Shown one piece after another: positions 32,954-41,347 of a DNA stretch of 64,000 nt. Source of the DNA: Conyzicola nivalis_A (GTDB lineage: Bacteria; Actinomycetota; Actinomycetes; Actinomycetales; Microbacteriaceae); the NCBI RefSeq assembly GCF_040548875.1, contig NZ_JBEPSJ010000001.1, forward strand, positions 1,694,730-1,758,729, written 5' to 3'. Position numbers and translations under genes: made by a program. The notes below the pieces were generated by a model. The model was not told the origin of the DNA, ran no database searches, and was given only the letters and a program-made list of their open reading frames with translations. Each line of letters starts with the position of its first letter. Position 1 is the first letter of the stretch.

Positions 32954-34720
32954 CTAGAACTTCGCCCGGTTCGCGGGGATGTCGGCGTAGCCCCCGAGTC
33001 CTCCCACACCATAGGTACGGTCGACCGTGGTCGTGTCGCCCGAGATGTTCAGCTTCACCGTGGGCCCGAGGGTTCCTCCCCTGCGGAAGTTATCGCTCGT
33101 TCCGATCGTGTCGATGAACGACTGCACCAGACCACCCGGCATCACATAGTGGGAGTACGCCTGGAACGCCCCAGGATGCTGGTTGAAGTCCGGGGCGAAG
33201 GGGGTGCCCGCCGCGTAGTTCAGGTTCGTAGGGTTGCCCAGCGCGAGTCCCGATCCCCTGTTCACCGGCTGGTAGTCGCTGCGGACGCCGTTGCCGACGA
33301 ACCCGTAGACGCCTTCAGGGCCATCGATGCCCGGCGCGAACGTCGAACGATGGCTGATCGTGAAGAGGTAGTACTTGCCGTCCTTGTAGTAGATCTGCGG
33401 TCGCTCTGTCTGATCCGTCACACAGTTCGCCGACAGGATCGGCGGCAAGAAGTGCCATTTCGTGAGGGCGGCGTTGTCGGCGATCGCGAGACCGACGTTC
33501 GCCATCCGCAGGTTGGCGCCCTGATCCATCACCGTCTCGAGATTCTCGGCGTACGGATCGCCCGGTTGGTATCCGAGATCGCTCTCGACGCAGGCGCGCG
33601 TGCCGCGTTGCGTCGCCGTGTTGCCCTCGAACACCATGAAGGTGCGGCCGGGGTACTGCGGGTCTTCGAAGGCGAACGGGTCGCGGAAGTTGTAGAACGG
33701 GTTCTGCGCGCCGTTCTGGTACCACAGGCCGTCGGGCTTGAGCAGCTCGTGGTGCTTCTTGAACCCGGTGAACCACACGCCGTTCGCGTTCGCCTTGATC
33801 TTGCCCGGGCTCATCACGATGCGTGCGTCCGCGGGTTTGACGTCCTGACCCGCTGCGTCACGATAGAACGCGACCGCGGTGTAGAACACCTTCACCTGGC
33901 CGTTGCTGAAGATCCGCGTCGAACCCGACCACTCGGTCTGGTGGGTGAACGTCTGGTCGTCGAAGATCTCCCCGGAGACGCCCGGTGGGAACACGAGACC
34001 GCCGTATGTCCAGCCGCCGTCGACGGGTCGCTGGGCCGACGGGATACTGGCCGGCCGGAAGAAGTAGCCCAGCTTCGCGTAGGTATGCCTGTCGTCGAAG
34101 CCGAGGCGTCGGTCGGCGACGAGCGAGAAGATGACTTCCCAGCCCTTGTAGCTGTACTGGTTGGCCTGGGCATCGGTGAGCGGCCAGGAATCCCACACCC
34201 AGACCTCGCCGCCGCTCATGTCGGGGAAGCTCTGGGGCACGGTAGGCATCGTGTACTCCTCCGGCATCGAGTTCGTGCGCGGCGGGGCGGTCGGGTCCGA
34301 CATCGCAGCCAGCTGACGCGCATCGGCGCGGGTCCATTTCGAGGTGTAGTTCGTGTTCCAGTGGTACCTCTGCTGGGTGTGCGTGGTCGGGTTCGGGAAC
34401 CCGGGCACGGCAGACGGGAATACCGGAGCGGCCTCGGGTGCGGGCACGGCCTCGGGCGCCGGCGGCACCGCGGGCGCCGGTGTCTCCTGCGCAGGTGGAT
34501 CTTCTGCCGGAGGGGCGGGATCGGCCGGGTCTGTGCCGGGATCGGCCGGGTCTGTGCCGGGATCAGCCGGGTCTGGCGTCGGAGTCCGCGTGACGATGGG
34601 GCCTTCCGGCGCTTCTTCCGCAAGCGCGGTTCCGGCACCGGTGATGAGGCCTCCTGTGACGATTGCGGCCAGCGCCAGAGCGCCGACGGTCAACCGCTTG
34701 GAACGGTTGTGAAACAACAT
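32954..34720 (-). CDS. Secreted GH68 levansucrase/inulosucrase
   Basis: A perfect GAGGAGAA ribosome-binding site selects ATG 34720. The 588-residue enzyme has a signal peptide (1-34, cut after ALA) and a Pro/Asp-rich linker with DPADPGT repeats (about 48-100). The catalytic domain has nucleophile D177 in VWVWDSW, RDP at 346-348 (stabiliser) and E439 in TERPQIY (acid/base). All three GH68 catalytic acids are present. It transfers fructose from sucrose to build levan or inulin outside the cell and frees glucose. It is divergent from a GH32 fructanase. Product linkage cannot be read from sequence. Confidence 0.93.
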   Translation of the reverse strand: MLFHNRSKRLTVGALALAAIVTGGLITGAGTALAEEAPEGPIVTRTPTPDPADPGTDPADPGTDPADPAPPAEDPPAQETPAPAVPPAPEAVPAPEAAPVFPSAVPGFPNPTTHTQQRYHWNTNYTSKWTRADARQLAAMSDPTAPPRTNSMPEEYTMPTVPQSFPDMSGGEVWVWDSWPLTDAQANQYSYKGWEVIFSLVADRRLGFDDRHTYAKLGYFFRPASIPSAQRPVDGGWTYGGLVFPPGVSGEIFDDQTFTHQTEWSGSTRIFSNGQVKVFYTAVAFYRDAAGQDVKPADARIVMSPGKIKANANGVWFTGFKKHHELLKPDGLWYQNGAQNPFYNFRDPFAFEDPQYPGRTFMVFEGNTATQRGTRACVESDLGYQPGDPYAENLETVMDQGANLRMANVGLAIADNAALTKWHFLPPILSANCVTDQTERPQIYYKDGKYYLFTISHRSTFAPGIDGPEGVYGFVGNGVRSDYQPVNRGSGLALGNPTNLNYAAGTPFAPDFNQHPGAFQAYSHYVMPGGLVQSFIDTIGTSDNFRRGGTLGPTVKLNISGDTTTVDRTYGVGGLGGYADIPANRAKF

Positions 34721-34745
34721 TGTTTCTCCTCGAATCCGATTGAGT

Positions 34746-34768
34746 GGGCGATCCCTCGGGGATCGCCC
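34746..34768 (-). promoter_or_regulatory. Perfect hairpin in the levansucrase 5' leader
   Basis: GGGCGATCCC (34746-34755) pairs with 34759-34768 around a three-base loop. It sits 25 bases before the levansucrase ATG, just upstream of its ribosome-binding site. It may be an operator or an RNA element that controls translation or message life. Confidence 0.6.
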
Positions 34769-34844
34769 GGTGGGTCCGTTGCTCGTTCGGGTCCGGGAAG
34801 CGGCCTGGTCCGGAGGCACCGTGATCGGCCCCTCCTTTATCGAC

Positions 34845-34873
34845 GTTCTACTCTCGAAGTGGAAGAGTTTCAA
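34845..34873 (-). promoter_or_regulatory. Levansucrase promoter with overlapping inverted repeat
   Basis: On the minus strand TTGAAA (34873-34868), exactly 17 bases, then TAGAAC (34850-34845). A partial palindrome GTGGAAGAGTTTCAAC (34859-34874) overlaps the -35 and may bind a repressor. The predicted leader is about 115 bases. Confidence 0.65.
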
Positions 34874-34902
34874 CTATTTTCGAAGGGGAGGTGAATCGCG
34901 AG

Positions 34903-36825
34903 ATGACGGCTGGCGAGCGGCGAGGCGGACCGGCGACGACAAAATCCCTGTGGGTCGCGGGGTTCTGCGTCATCGCCCTGATCGCGACTGCAGTGCTGGT
35001 TCCGCACATTAATGTTTTGCCAGAAAGCCCTGAGTCGCGCGCCCTGACCACGATCGCCGCGGCCGAGTCGCGCGCCTTCGACTCCGGCGGCGGCTACCTG
35101 TCGTTCGCCGCGAATGGAGCGGACCGAGAGCTCGCGAACCTCGAGCCTGAGATCGGCGAGGGTGTCGACGACGCGATGGTCATCGCCTGCGACGACGGAT
35201 GGGTGGCAGCGGTCGTCGTCGACGAGAGGGTCGCCCTGCGCTCGAACGTCGCCGACGCCACCCACCCGGCTCCCGCAGACGACCTTCAGCTTCCCCCCTG
35301 TGTAACCCGGGTCGCCGTCGACTCCCTGCTCGCGGATGTCGGGTGGTCGGTCGCGCCAGAACCGGCCACGAAGCAGGCACTTCAGCGCCCGGCCGGGGCG
35401 GATCCCCTGCGCCCGGCCGTCCACATCACACCGCCGAACGGGTTCATGAACGACCCACAGCGCCCGGTGTTCGTCGACGGGCTGTGGCACCTCTACTACC
35501 TCTACAACGCCGACTACCCCGAGGGCAACGGCACCGCCTGGTTCCATGCGACGAGTCCCGACCTGGTCGAATGGACCGATGAGGGCGTGGCGATTGAGAA
35601 ATTCCGCACCGAGTGGGGCGACGTGGAGTCGGGCACCGTCGTGGTCGACGAGCGTGGCGACGCGGGATTCGGCGAAGGCACGCTGGTCGCGATCCTGACC
35701 CAGCAGGTCGACGGGGTGCAACGCCAGTCGATCTTCTACTCGACCGACGGCGGGTACTCCTTCGAGAGCTCTACCGAGAATCCGGTGCTCGACAATCCCG
35801 GCGTCACCGACTTCCGTGATCCGCGGGTGATCTGGGATGCGGATCGGGACCGGTGGACGATGGTGCTCGCCGAGGGCGAACGGCTGGGGTTCTACAGCTC
35901 GACGAACCTCACTGACTGGGAGTACGCGAGCGACTTCGCACCCGGTGCGCTCGGGCTGCTCGAGTGCCCCGACCTCTTCCGGATGCACCTCGACGGTGAT
36001 CCCGCGCGCCCGGTCTGGGTGCTCGCGGCGAGCGCCAACGGGGAGCGACTCGGACGCGCGACGGGAGTGGCCTACTGGACCGGTGACTGGGACGGCACGA
36101 CGTTCACGGTCGACGGCGACTCCGCGGAGCCCCGCTGGATGGACTCCGGGCCCGACTACTACGCGGGCGTCACTTGGCCGGACCCACGACTGACCCCTGG
36201 CCAGCAGGCAGAGTCACGCTATGCGCTGGGCTGGCTGAACAACTGGGCCTACGCGCGCGAACTGCCCGAATCCGGGTGGACGAGCGGCGCCCAGTCGGTG
36301 ACCCGGGTGCTGCGACTCGAGTCGACGAGCGGCCCTCCTCGGCTCGGCATGACTCCGCTGCCCGGCCTCGACCGCCTCGCCGGACCGGCCCGCGACATCC
36401 GCGGCTCGTCCACGATCTCGACGCCGTTCCGTGTCGACCTCGACCTCTCGATCGAGGGGCGCGGCGAGGTTCGGCTGGTCCTGACCGGGGCGGATGGCGC
36501 GTCGGCGATGATCGGCGTGCGGTCAGACGGCCAGGCGGCGCCGGAGGTCTTCGTCGCGCGCGACGACGACGCCGCGGCGGCCGTCCTGGAGTCCGAGGAC
36601 TACTCCGCCGAACGGGCGGAGCCGTTGCCGGTCGCCGACGACGTCATGGCGCTGACCGTGATCGTCGACACGTCGAGCGTGGAGGTCTTCGCCGGCGACG
36701 GCGCCCTCACTCAGTCGGCCCTCGTCGACCTGGGCGGCGGCGATGTGACCGTCAGCGTGGAGGCGGTCGACGATGTCGAGGCACGATCGGCGACCATCCG
36801 CGGCCTCTCCCCGGTACAGGTGTAG
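34903..36825 (+). CDS. Membrane-anchored GH32 fructanase (levanase/exo-inulinase type)
   Basis: GGGAGGTGA eight bases upstream selects ATG 34903 over GTG 34891. The 640-residue protein has a membrane anchor at about 16-34 and an extra 130-residue domain before the catalytic part. Catalytic motifs are FMNDPQRP (nucleophile D184), FRDP (305-307) and ECPDLF (acid/base E354), all intact. A C-terminal beta-sandwich (about 500-640) is typical. It should release fructose from levan, inulin or sucrose at the cell surface. The divergent levansucrase makes its substrate. Confidence 0.92.
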   Translation: MTAGERRGGPATTKSLWVAGFCVIALIATAVLVPHINVLPESPESRALTTIAAAESRAFDSGGGYLSFAANGADRELANLEPEIGEGVDDAMVIACDDGWVAAVVVDERVALRSNVADATHPAPADDLQLPPCVTRVAVDSLLADVGWSVAPEPATKQALQRPAGADPLRPAVHITPPNGFMNDPQRPVFVDGLWHLYYLYNADYPEGNGTAWFHATSPDLVEWTDEGVAIEKFRTEWGDVESGTVVVDERGDAGFGEGTLVAILTQQVDGVQRQSIFYSTDGGYSFESSTENPVLDNPGVTDFRDPRVIWDADRDRWTMVLAEGERLGFYSSTNLTDWEYASDFAPGALGLLECPDLFRMHLDGDPARPVWVLAASANGERLGRATGVAYWTGDWDGTTFTVDGDSAEPRWMDSGPDYYAGVTWPDPRLTPGQQAESRYALGWLNNWAYARELPESGWTSGAQSVTRVLRLESTSGPPRLGMTPLPGLDRLAGPARDIRGSSTISTPFRVDLDLSIEGRGEVRLVLTGADGASAMIGVRSDGQAAPEVFVARDDDAAAAVLESEDYSAERAEPLPVADDVMALTVIVDTSSVEVFAGDGALTQSALVDLGGGDVTVSVEAVDDVEARSATIRGLSPVQV

Positions 36826-36829
36826 GCGC

Positions 36830-37372
36830 TCAGCGCCCGTCGAGCAACTCGAGCAGCCGCGTGGTCGTGCGCCAGTTGCGCATGGTGATCCGCCGGAAGA
36901 CCGGCATGCCCATAAAGCGCGTGAAGCGGGTCTCCGTCGCCCTCGCGGCGACCCGGGAGAAGTAGACGACGCCGGGGCCGGCGGCCACCTCGTCGACGCC
37001 CTCGCGCAGGTCCGGCATCTGCGCCAACACCTCGTCAGGGGTGAGCGGATGCTTCAGGAACAGCACGTCACTGCGCAGCGCCTGCGAGCCGTGGTCAGGC
37101 GGCGCCGCCGCCACGATCTCGGCGAGCTCGTCGCGCGACCGGACGACGGCGAGGATCGGCTTCTCGAGCCGGTCTTCGAGCATGCGCTCGACCTCCGTCT
37201 CGAGAGCCGGTCCGCCCGTGGCATCCGTCGTGAAGAGCACGTTGCCGCTCTGAATGTAGGTGCGCACGTCTAGGTAGCCGGCGTCTTCGAAGCACGCGGC
37301 GAGGTCGGCCATGCCGACCGGGTTTCTGCCGCCCACATTGAGCCCGCGCAGCAGGGCGACGTACGCCGGCAT
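36830..37372 (-). CDS. DUF1697 family protein
   Basis: The 180-residue protein begins MPAYVALLRGLNVGGRNPVG, the diagnostic opening of DUF1697, and keeps VRTYIQSGNVLF and a late FTRFMGMP. The fold is alpha/beta; biochemical function is unknown. It converges on the GH32 gene with only 4 bp between stops. An acidic small gene follows directly on the same strand. Confidence 0.88.
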   Translation of the reverse strand: MPAYVALLRGLNVGGRNPVGMADLAACFEDAGYLDVRTYIQSGNVLFTTDATGGPALETEVERMLEDRLEKPILAVVRSRDELAEIVAAAPPDHGSQALRSDVLFLKHPLTPDEVLAQMPDLREGVDEVAAGPGVVYFSRVAARATETRFTRFMGMPVFRRITMRNWRTTTRLLELLDGR

Positions 37373-37600
37373 TCAGCCCTCGGGGTGGATCTCTCCGGGA
37401 TCCACGTCGATGTCGCCCACGTCGTCGGGGCCACCGGTGCCGGGAAGCACCTTCACCGCGTCGTCGTCGATCTCGGGGTCGTTGAGCGCCTCACTCGACT
37501 GCGACGATTCGGACCGCGTCGTCTCCGACTGCTTCTGCTCTACGTCGCGCTCGTTGCCGTCGTGGTACTCGTCGGCCGCGTCGTGCTCTTTGTCGATCAA
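37373..37600 (-). CDS. Small acidic hypothetical protein, 75 residues
   Basis: It starts at TTG (37600) with GGGAGAG five bases upstream and ends immediately downstream of the DUF1697 start. The product is highly charged and probably disordered (HDAADEYHDGNERDVEQKQ, then a Ser-rich stretch and DIDVDPGEIHPEG). No hydrophobic core, signal or motif is seen. Similar short acidic proteins are common in actinobacteria without known function. As the next gene starts at the same place, it may share a transcript with DUF1697. Confidence 0.6.
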   Translation of the reverse strand: MIDKEHDAADEYHDGNERDVEQKQSETTRSESSQSSEALNDPEIDDDAVKVLPGTGGPDDVGDIDVDPGEIHPEG

Positions 37601-37676
37601 TTTCTCTCCCGTTCGGTTGGTCTACTCCGGTATAGCCGAGAGGAAGGCCGATTGCGAAGGGTTGCGTGAAACGCCC

Positions 37677-38087
37677 TCAGGCCGTCGCGGGGAGGAGCTC
37701 GGCGAGCAGAGCCTCGACGCGCGCCTTGATGTCGTCGCGGATCGGACGCACCTCGTCGATCGACTTGCCCTTCGGGTCGACGAGCTCCCAGTCCTCGTAG
37801 CGCTTGCCGGGGAAGATCGGGCACACGTCGCCGCAGCCCATGGTGATGACGACGTCGGAGTCGCGCACCTGCTCGGTGGTCATCAGCTGCGGGAGGCCGG
37901 CGCTGATGTCGATGCCCTCCTCCGCCATGGCGGCGATGGCCACCGGGTTGATCTGGTCGCCGGGCTCGGAGCCGCCCGAGCGCACCTCGACGGCCCCGCC
38001 GGAGAGCGCCCGCATGTAGCCGGCGGCCATCTGGGAGCGTCCGGCGTTGTGGATGCAGACGAAGAGAACGGTGGGTGTGTCGGTCAT
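37677..38087 (-). CDS. arsC: Arsenate reductase, low-molecular-weight phosphatase type
   Basis: The 136-residue enzyme has the P-loop VCIHNAGRS with C11, and later MGCGDVCPIFPG with C85 and C89 as resolving cysteines. This is the thioredoxin- or mycothiol-linked ArsC class. It reduces arsenate to arsenite for export; no efflux pump (ArsB/Acr3) is in this window. The ATG overlaps the stop of the ArsR-ArsC fusion (ATGA). It is probably the main reductase, with the fused copy for control. Confidence 0.92.
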   Translation of the reverse strand: MTDTPTVLFVCIHNAGRSQMAAGYMRALSGGAVEVRSGGSEPGDQINPVAIAAMAEEGIDISAGLPQLMTTEQVRDSDVVITMGCGDVCPIFPGKRYEDWELVDPKGKSIDEVRPIRDDIKARVEALLAELLPATA

Positions 38088-38980
38088 GGGTTCGCTTTCA
38101 GGTTTGGGATGAGGTCGCGGACGCGGGCCTCGATGTCGTCGCGGATGGCGCGGACACGCGCCAGCGGGAGTCCGACGGGGTCTTCGAGATCCCAGTCGAG
38201 GTAGAGACGCCCGGGATAGACCGGGCAGGCGTCGCCGCAGCCCATCGTGATGACGACGTCGGCGGCCCGCACCACCTCGTCGGTCAGCGGTTTCGGGTAT
38301 TCGCCCCCGACGGGCACCCCGATCTCGTCGAGCACCGAGACGACCACCGACCGCACCGCGTTGGCCGGGGCGGAACCCGCCGTCCTGACGTGCACGCGAT
38401 CGCCCGCGAGGTGGCGGAGGATCCCGGCCGCCATCTGCGATCGCCCCGCGTTCTGAACACACACGAACAGCACCTCGGGTGTGCGGTCGAGGCGGGGCAT
38501 GCCCTCCGTCGCGAGAGCGGTGAGCCGGTCGACGGCGAATCGAGACGTGAGCGAGGGCAGGTGGCGGGTGATCCGGGATTTCTCGGAGAGCAGCGCGTGG
38601 CTTTCGCGCACAAAGCGTTCGACGGTCTCGGCAGCGAACGTGCCCGCGAAGCGCGTCGCGAGATCCAGGGAGATACGCTCGAGCACCCCGTCGGTCATCT
38701 CGGTATCGGAGGTGCCCTGCAGAACCTCCGATATGCGGTCGGCCTGGTCGGGGGCGATCGAGTACCAGACGGAACGGCCCTCGGGGCGGCGCTCGAGCAG
38801 CCCCTCGTCGAACAACGCCTTGACGTGATGACTGACCGTGGGCTGGCGGAGATTCAAGTCCGTCGCCAGCGAGCCGACCATGCGGCGACCATCCGGGCTG
38901 TCCCTGATCAACGACACGATGCGTGACCGCGTCGGGTCGGCGAGGAGTCTGAGCTCGTTCGTCGATCCCGCAATTCCCAT
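38084..38980 (-). CDS. ArsR regulator fused to an arsenate reductase-like domain
   Basis: The 298-residue protein has an ArsR winged helix (about 5-90: LLADPTRSRIVSLIRDSPDG, LRQPTVSHHVKALFDEGL). A helical linker domain (about 95-150) is followed by an LMW-phosphatase/ArsC domain (about 165-298) with CVQNAGRS and MGCGDACPVYPG. The winged-helix part has no cysteine, so the usual arsenite site is missing; cysteines of the reductase domain may sense instead. The ATG overlaps a palindrome and has TAGACT seven bases upstream, so the message is probably leaderless. Confidence 0.9.
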   Translation of the reverse strand: MGIAGSTNELRLLADPTRSRIVSLIRDSPDGRRMVGSLATDLNLRQPTVSHHVKALFDEGLLERRPEGRSVWYSIAPDQADRISEVLQGTSDTEMTDGVLERISLDLATRFAGTFAAETVERFVRESHALLSEKSRITRHLPSLTSRFAVDRLTALATEGMPRLDRTPEVLFVCVQNAGRSQMAAGILRHLAGDRVHVRTAGSAPANAVRSVVVSVLDEIGVPVGGEYPKPLTDEVVRAADVVITMGCGDACPVYPGRLYLDWDLEDPVGLPLARVRAIRDDIEARVRDLIPNLKANP

Positions 38981-38995
38981 AGATGTGAGTCTATG
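38978..38995. promoter_or_regulatory. ArsR-type palindromic operator over the fusion gene start
   Basis: CATAGA-TGTGAG-TCTATG is a perfect palindrome in its arms. It covers the start codon and the presumed -10 (TAGACT on the minus strand), a direct roadblock site for self-repression. Confidence 0.72.
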
Positions 38996-39048
38996 TGTTT
39001 TTACTCGCGCTCGTCGCCGCCTGGTCGCGCCGGGCGTAGTTCGTGCAT

Positions 39049-39088
39049 AAAAAATGCCCGGCCCCCTTGTAGAACAAGGGAACCGGGC
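39049..39088 (-). terminator. Intrinsic terminator after tRNA-Glu
   Basis: On the minus strand a GCCCGGTTCCCTTGT/ACAAGGGGGCCGGGC hairpin is followed by a run of six T. It lies five bases after the tRNA end, a textbook Rho-independent terminator. Confidence 0.9.
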
Positions 39089-39093
39089 TGTTG

Positions 39094-39166
39094 TGACCCC
39101 AACCGGATTCGAACCGGTGTTACCGCCGTGAGAGGGCAGCGTACTAGGCCGCTATACGATGGGGCC
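39094..39166 (-). tRNA. tRNA-Glu (anticodon CTC)
   Basis: The 73-base cloverleaf has acceptor GGCCCCA/TGGGGTC with discriminator A, a T arm containing GGTTCGAATCC, and an anticodon loop CTCTCAC giving CTC. The 3' CCA is not encoded. A terminator follows. tRNA genes are common integration targets, but the flanking genes show no integrase. Confidence 0.95.
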
Positions 39167-39239
39167 GAAAGCAACTAGATGAGTATGCCATACGCCGAGG
39201 GCACTCACAAACCGAGATGCCCTCGTATCTCGCCCGGGC

Positions 39240-40235
39240 TCAGAAGGGGCCGTCGAGCAGCGCTCGCTCCGTGGATTCGGGCAGCCCCACCACCGGTCGG
39301 TCGGGTCGTTGTGGGGCGACTCCCCCGATCGACGTCAGCCACGCCCAGGTGTCTGCGACGGTCTCGCCGAGCGGCCTGATCGCGAGGCCGGCGGCAACCG
39401 CCTTCGATACATCGCCGCGGTGCATGCCCTCCGCATCGGCACCCGGCGGAAGCCACACCGGCAGCCCGATCCACGGCTCGGCGCCGGCGGCGACGAGCTG
39501 TTCGGGGGTGAACCAGCGCAGCCGTGCCCCACTCCCGGTGGCGGTGGCGGTGACGCACGCTTGGAGCAGGTCGCGCATCGTCGTGGTGTCGGGCGGGCTC
39601 ACGACGTTGACGGCGCCGGTCGCTGCCGTGTCGAGACCGAACCCGGCGAGGTCGCGGGCGTCGATGTACTGGATGCCCGCTTCCGCCGGTCCGGGCGCGA
39701 CCACGTCGCCGCCACGGGCGATCCGCGACAGCCACCAGGGCAGGCGCCCGATGTTCTCGTGCGGTCCGAGCACGAGTCCCGCTCGCAGCAGCAGCGCGCG
39801 ATCGCCGAAACCGGCGAGGGTGCCGAGCTCGCCGCCACGTTTGGCGCGGGCGTAGTCGTCGAAGCCGGTGTCGTCGGCCGCGCCGTCCACGACCGCCGCG
39901 CTCTCGTCGGCGAGCGCGACCGGCTCGTCGTAGACCGAACGGCTCGACACGTAGACGTACTTGCCGGCGCGTCCGGAGAGTCGAGCCGCGGCATCCGTCA
40001 CCGCTCGCGGCGCCCACGACCAGGTGTCGACGACGATGTCCCACTCCCCCGCGCCGAGCGCGTCGAGGCCGGTCGATCGGGTGCGGTCGCCGACGAGGCC
40101 GGTCACGCCGGCCGACGGAGCGCGCGTGCCGCGATTGAGAACGGTGACGTCGTGCCCTCGAGCGAGTGCCTCGTCGACGAACGCACGACCCACGAACTCG
40201 GTGCCACCCAGGACCAGTACGCGCGTCGCTGTCAT
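39240..40235 (-). CDS. NAD-dependent epimerase/dehydratase (extended SDR)
   Basis: The 331-residue protein opens MTATRVLVLGGTEFVGRAFV with the Rossmann GGTEFVG loop. VSSRSVYDEP (Ser and Tyr region), a DDYARAKRGGE segment (YxxxK read as YARAK) and a late ALLLRAGLVLGP belong to extended SDRs of the epimerase/reductase type. A sugar nucleotide or quinone substrate is possible; the exact reaction cannot be named. It stands alone downstream of nothing obvious, divergent from the BLUF gene. Confidence 0.85.
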   Translation of the reverse strand: MTATRVLVLGGTEFVGRAFVDEALARGHDVTVLNRGTRAPSAGVTGLVGDRTRSTGLDALGAGEWDIVVDTWSWAPRAVTDAAARLSGRAGKYVYVSSRSVYDEPVALADESAAVVDGAADDTGFDDYARAKRGGELGTLAGFGDRALLLRAGLVLGPHENIGRLPWWLSRIARGGDVVAPGPAEAGIQYIDARDLAGFGLDTAATGAVNVVSPPDTTTMRDLLQACVTATATGSGARLRWFTPEQLVAAGAEPWIGLPVWLPPGADAEGMHRGDVSKAVAAGLAIRPLGETVADTWAWLTSIGGVAPQRPDRPVVGLPESTERALLDGPF

Positions 40236-40397
40236 GGGTCCAGAGTGGCGCAGTCTTCGGCCGAGGCCTAGCGATTCCGCCGTCGGCAGATCGAGGCGGT
40301 CGCCGGATCGGGAGATTCGCCTCGCGTGTGTGACGATAGGACTGTCTGCGTCTCGCCGCTTCCTGCGGGTCTGTCGCGACGAGAACCGGAGGACGCC

Positions 40398-40823
40398 ATG
40401 CTCTCGATCGCCTACGTCAGCGTGGCCACCACGCCGATGACCGACGACGAGATCGCGGACCTGCTGATCAAGTCGCGGCTCAACAACGCGCGCCACGGAA
40501 TCACCGGGGCTCTCCTCTACCATCGTGACCGCTTCATCCAGATCGTCGAGGGAGACGACGCGACGGTACTCGCGCGCTTCGAGATCATCGCCGCCGACCC
40601 GCGGCACCGCAGCGTGCACAAGATGCGCGAGCGGCAGATCGGGGCGCGTCAGTTTCCACAATGGACGATGGGGTTCCGCTCCCTCTCCGACGAGTCGCTG
40701 AAGCAGCTGGACGGTTTCGAGGACTTCTTCGCCCGCACGGGCCGGGCGAGGCTCGAGCACGCCGACAACGAGGCACAGCAGTTTCTCGAGTGGCTCGGCG
40801 AGTACTGGCTGCCGCCGGCCTGA
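40398..40823 (+). CDS. Stand-alone BLUF blue-light sensor protein
   Basis: A GGAGG ribosome-binding site precedes ATG 40398. The 141-residue protein is a BLUF domain with a short helical tail. Y6, N30 and Q48 match the flavin photocycle residues of AppA (Tyr21, Asn45, Gln63) with exact spacing, and W89/M91 match Trp104/Met106. It should bind FAD and switch with blue light. It has no output domain, so it must act on a partner; in other bacteria BLUF often controls EAL or regulator proteins. EAL and GGDEF genes lie 14 kb away. Confidence 0.93.
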   Translation: MLSIAYVSVATTPMTDDEIADLLIKSRLNNARHGITGALLYHRDRFIQIVEGDDATVLARFEIIAADPRHRSVHKMRERQIGARQFPQWTMGFRSLSDESLKQLDGFEDFFARTGRARLEHADNEAQQFLEWLGEYWLPPA

Positions 40824-40840
40824 GTCACTAGCCCGTCTTC

Positions 40841-41347
40841 CTACCAGCCCAGCGCGAAGACGATGTCGTCGCCGAGCGCTTCTCCAGTGACCCGGTCGAG
40901 GTCGGGGCGTCGTTCGAGCCCGGCGGCGAGCGCTGTGCGCTGCGACCCGATGTTCGCGGGGGTCGTGTAGGCGATGAGCGGATGCGCCGAGTGCTCGTCG
41001 CGCCACAGGTCGACCGCGGCACACGCGACCTCGGTCGCGTACCCCTTTCCCCACGCTCGCGGCGTGTAGCGGTAGGCGAGGTTGAGAACCGTGCGGTCGT
41101 TCCATGTCGAGTAGCGGATCCCCGAGAAGCCGACGATCCCCTCGTCGTCGCGCACCGACCAGTAGCCGAACCCGTGCTCGTGCCACTGACCGAGCCACTC
41201 TCCGAACATGCGCTGCGCGGCCGACCGGTCGGTGAGCGGGCCTGCCGGGTTGAACTCGTTGGTGAGCGGGTCGGCGTGGATCTTCCACATCTCGTCGAAG
41301 TCGACGGCCGAGAGGCGGTCGAGGGAGAGACGCGCGGTGCGGGTCAC
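40841..41347 (-). CDS. GNAT family N-acetyltransferase (RimJ/RimL type)
   Basis: The GTG (41347) overlaps the hydrolase stop by four bases (GTGA). The 168-residue protein begins VTRTARLSLDRLSAVDFDEM. It has the acetyl-CoA region RYTPRAWGKGYATEVACAAV and the GNAT end NIGSQRTALAAGLER. It resembles ribosomal-protein-alanine or general GNAT acetyltransferases; the acceptor is unknown. It is last in a coupled PhzF-hydrolase-GNAT unit. Confidence 0.88.
   Translation of the reverse strand: MTRTARLSLDRLSAVDFDEMWKIHADPLTNEFNPAGPLTDRSAAQRMFGEWLGQWHEHGFGYWSVRDDEGIVGFSGIRYSTWNDRTVLNLAYRYTPRAWGKGYATEVACAAVDLWRDEHSAHPLIAYTTPANIGSQRTALAAGLERRPDLDRVTGEALGDDIVFALGW

Noticed and set aside
34721..34873. Longer levansucrase reading from 34873
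   Set aside because: It would cover the promoter and leader; the signal peptide and a perfect ribosome-binding site fit ATG 34720.
39094..39166. tRNA-Glu as an attachment site for an integrated element
   Set aside because: No integrase, no repeated tRNA 3' end and no change in gene type nearby.
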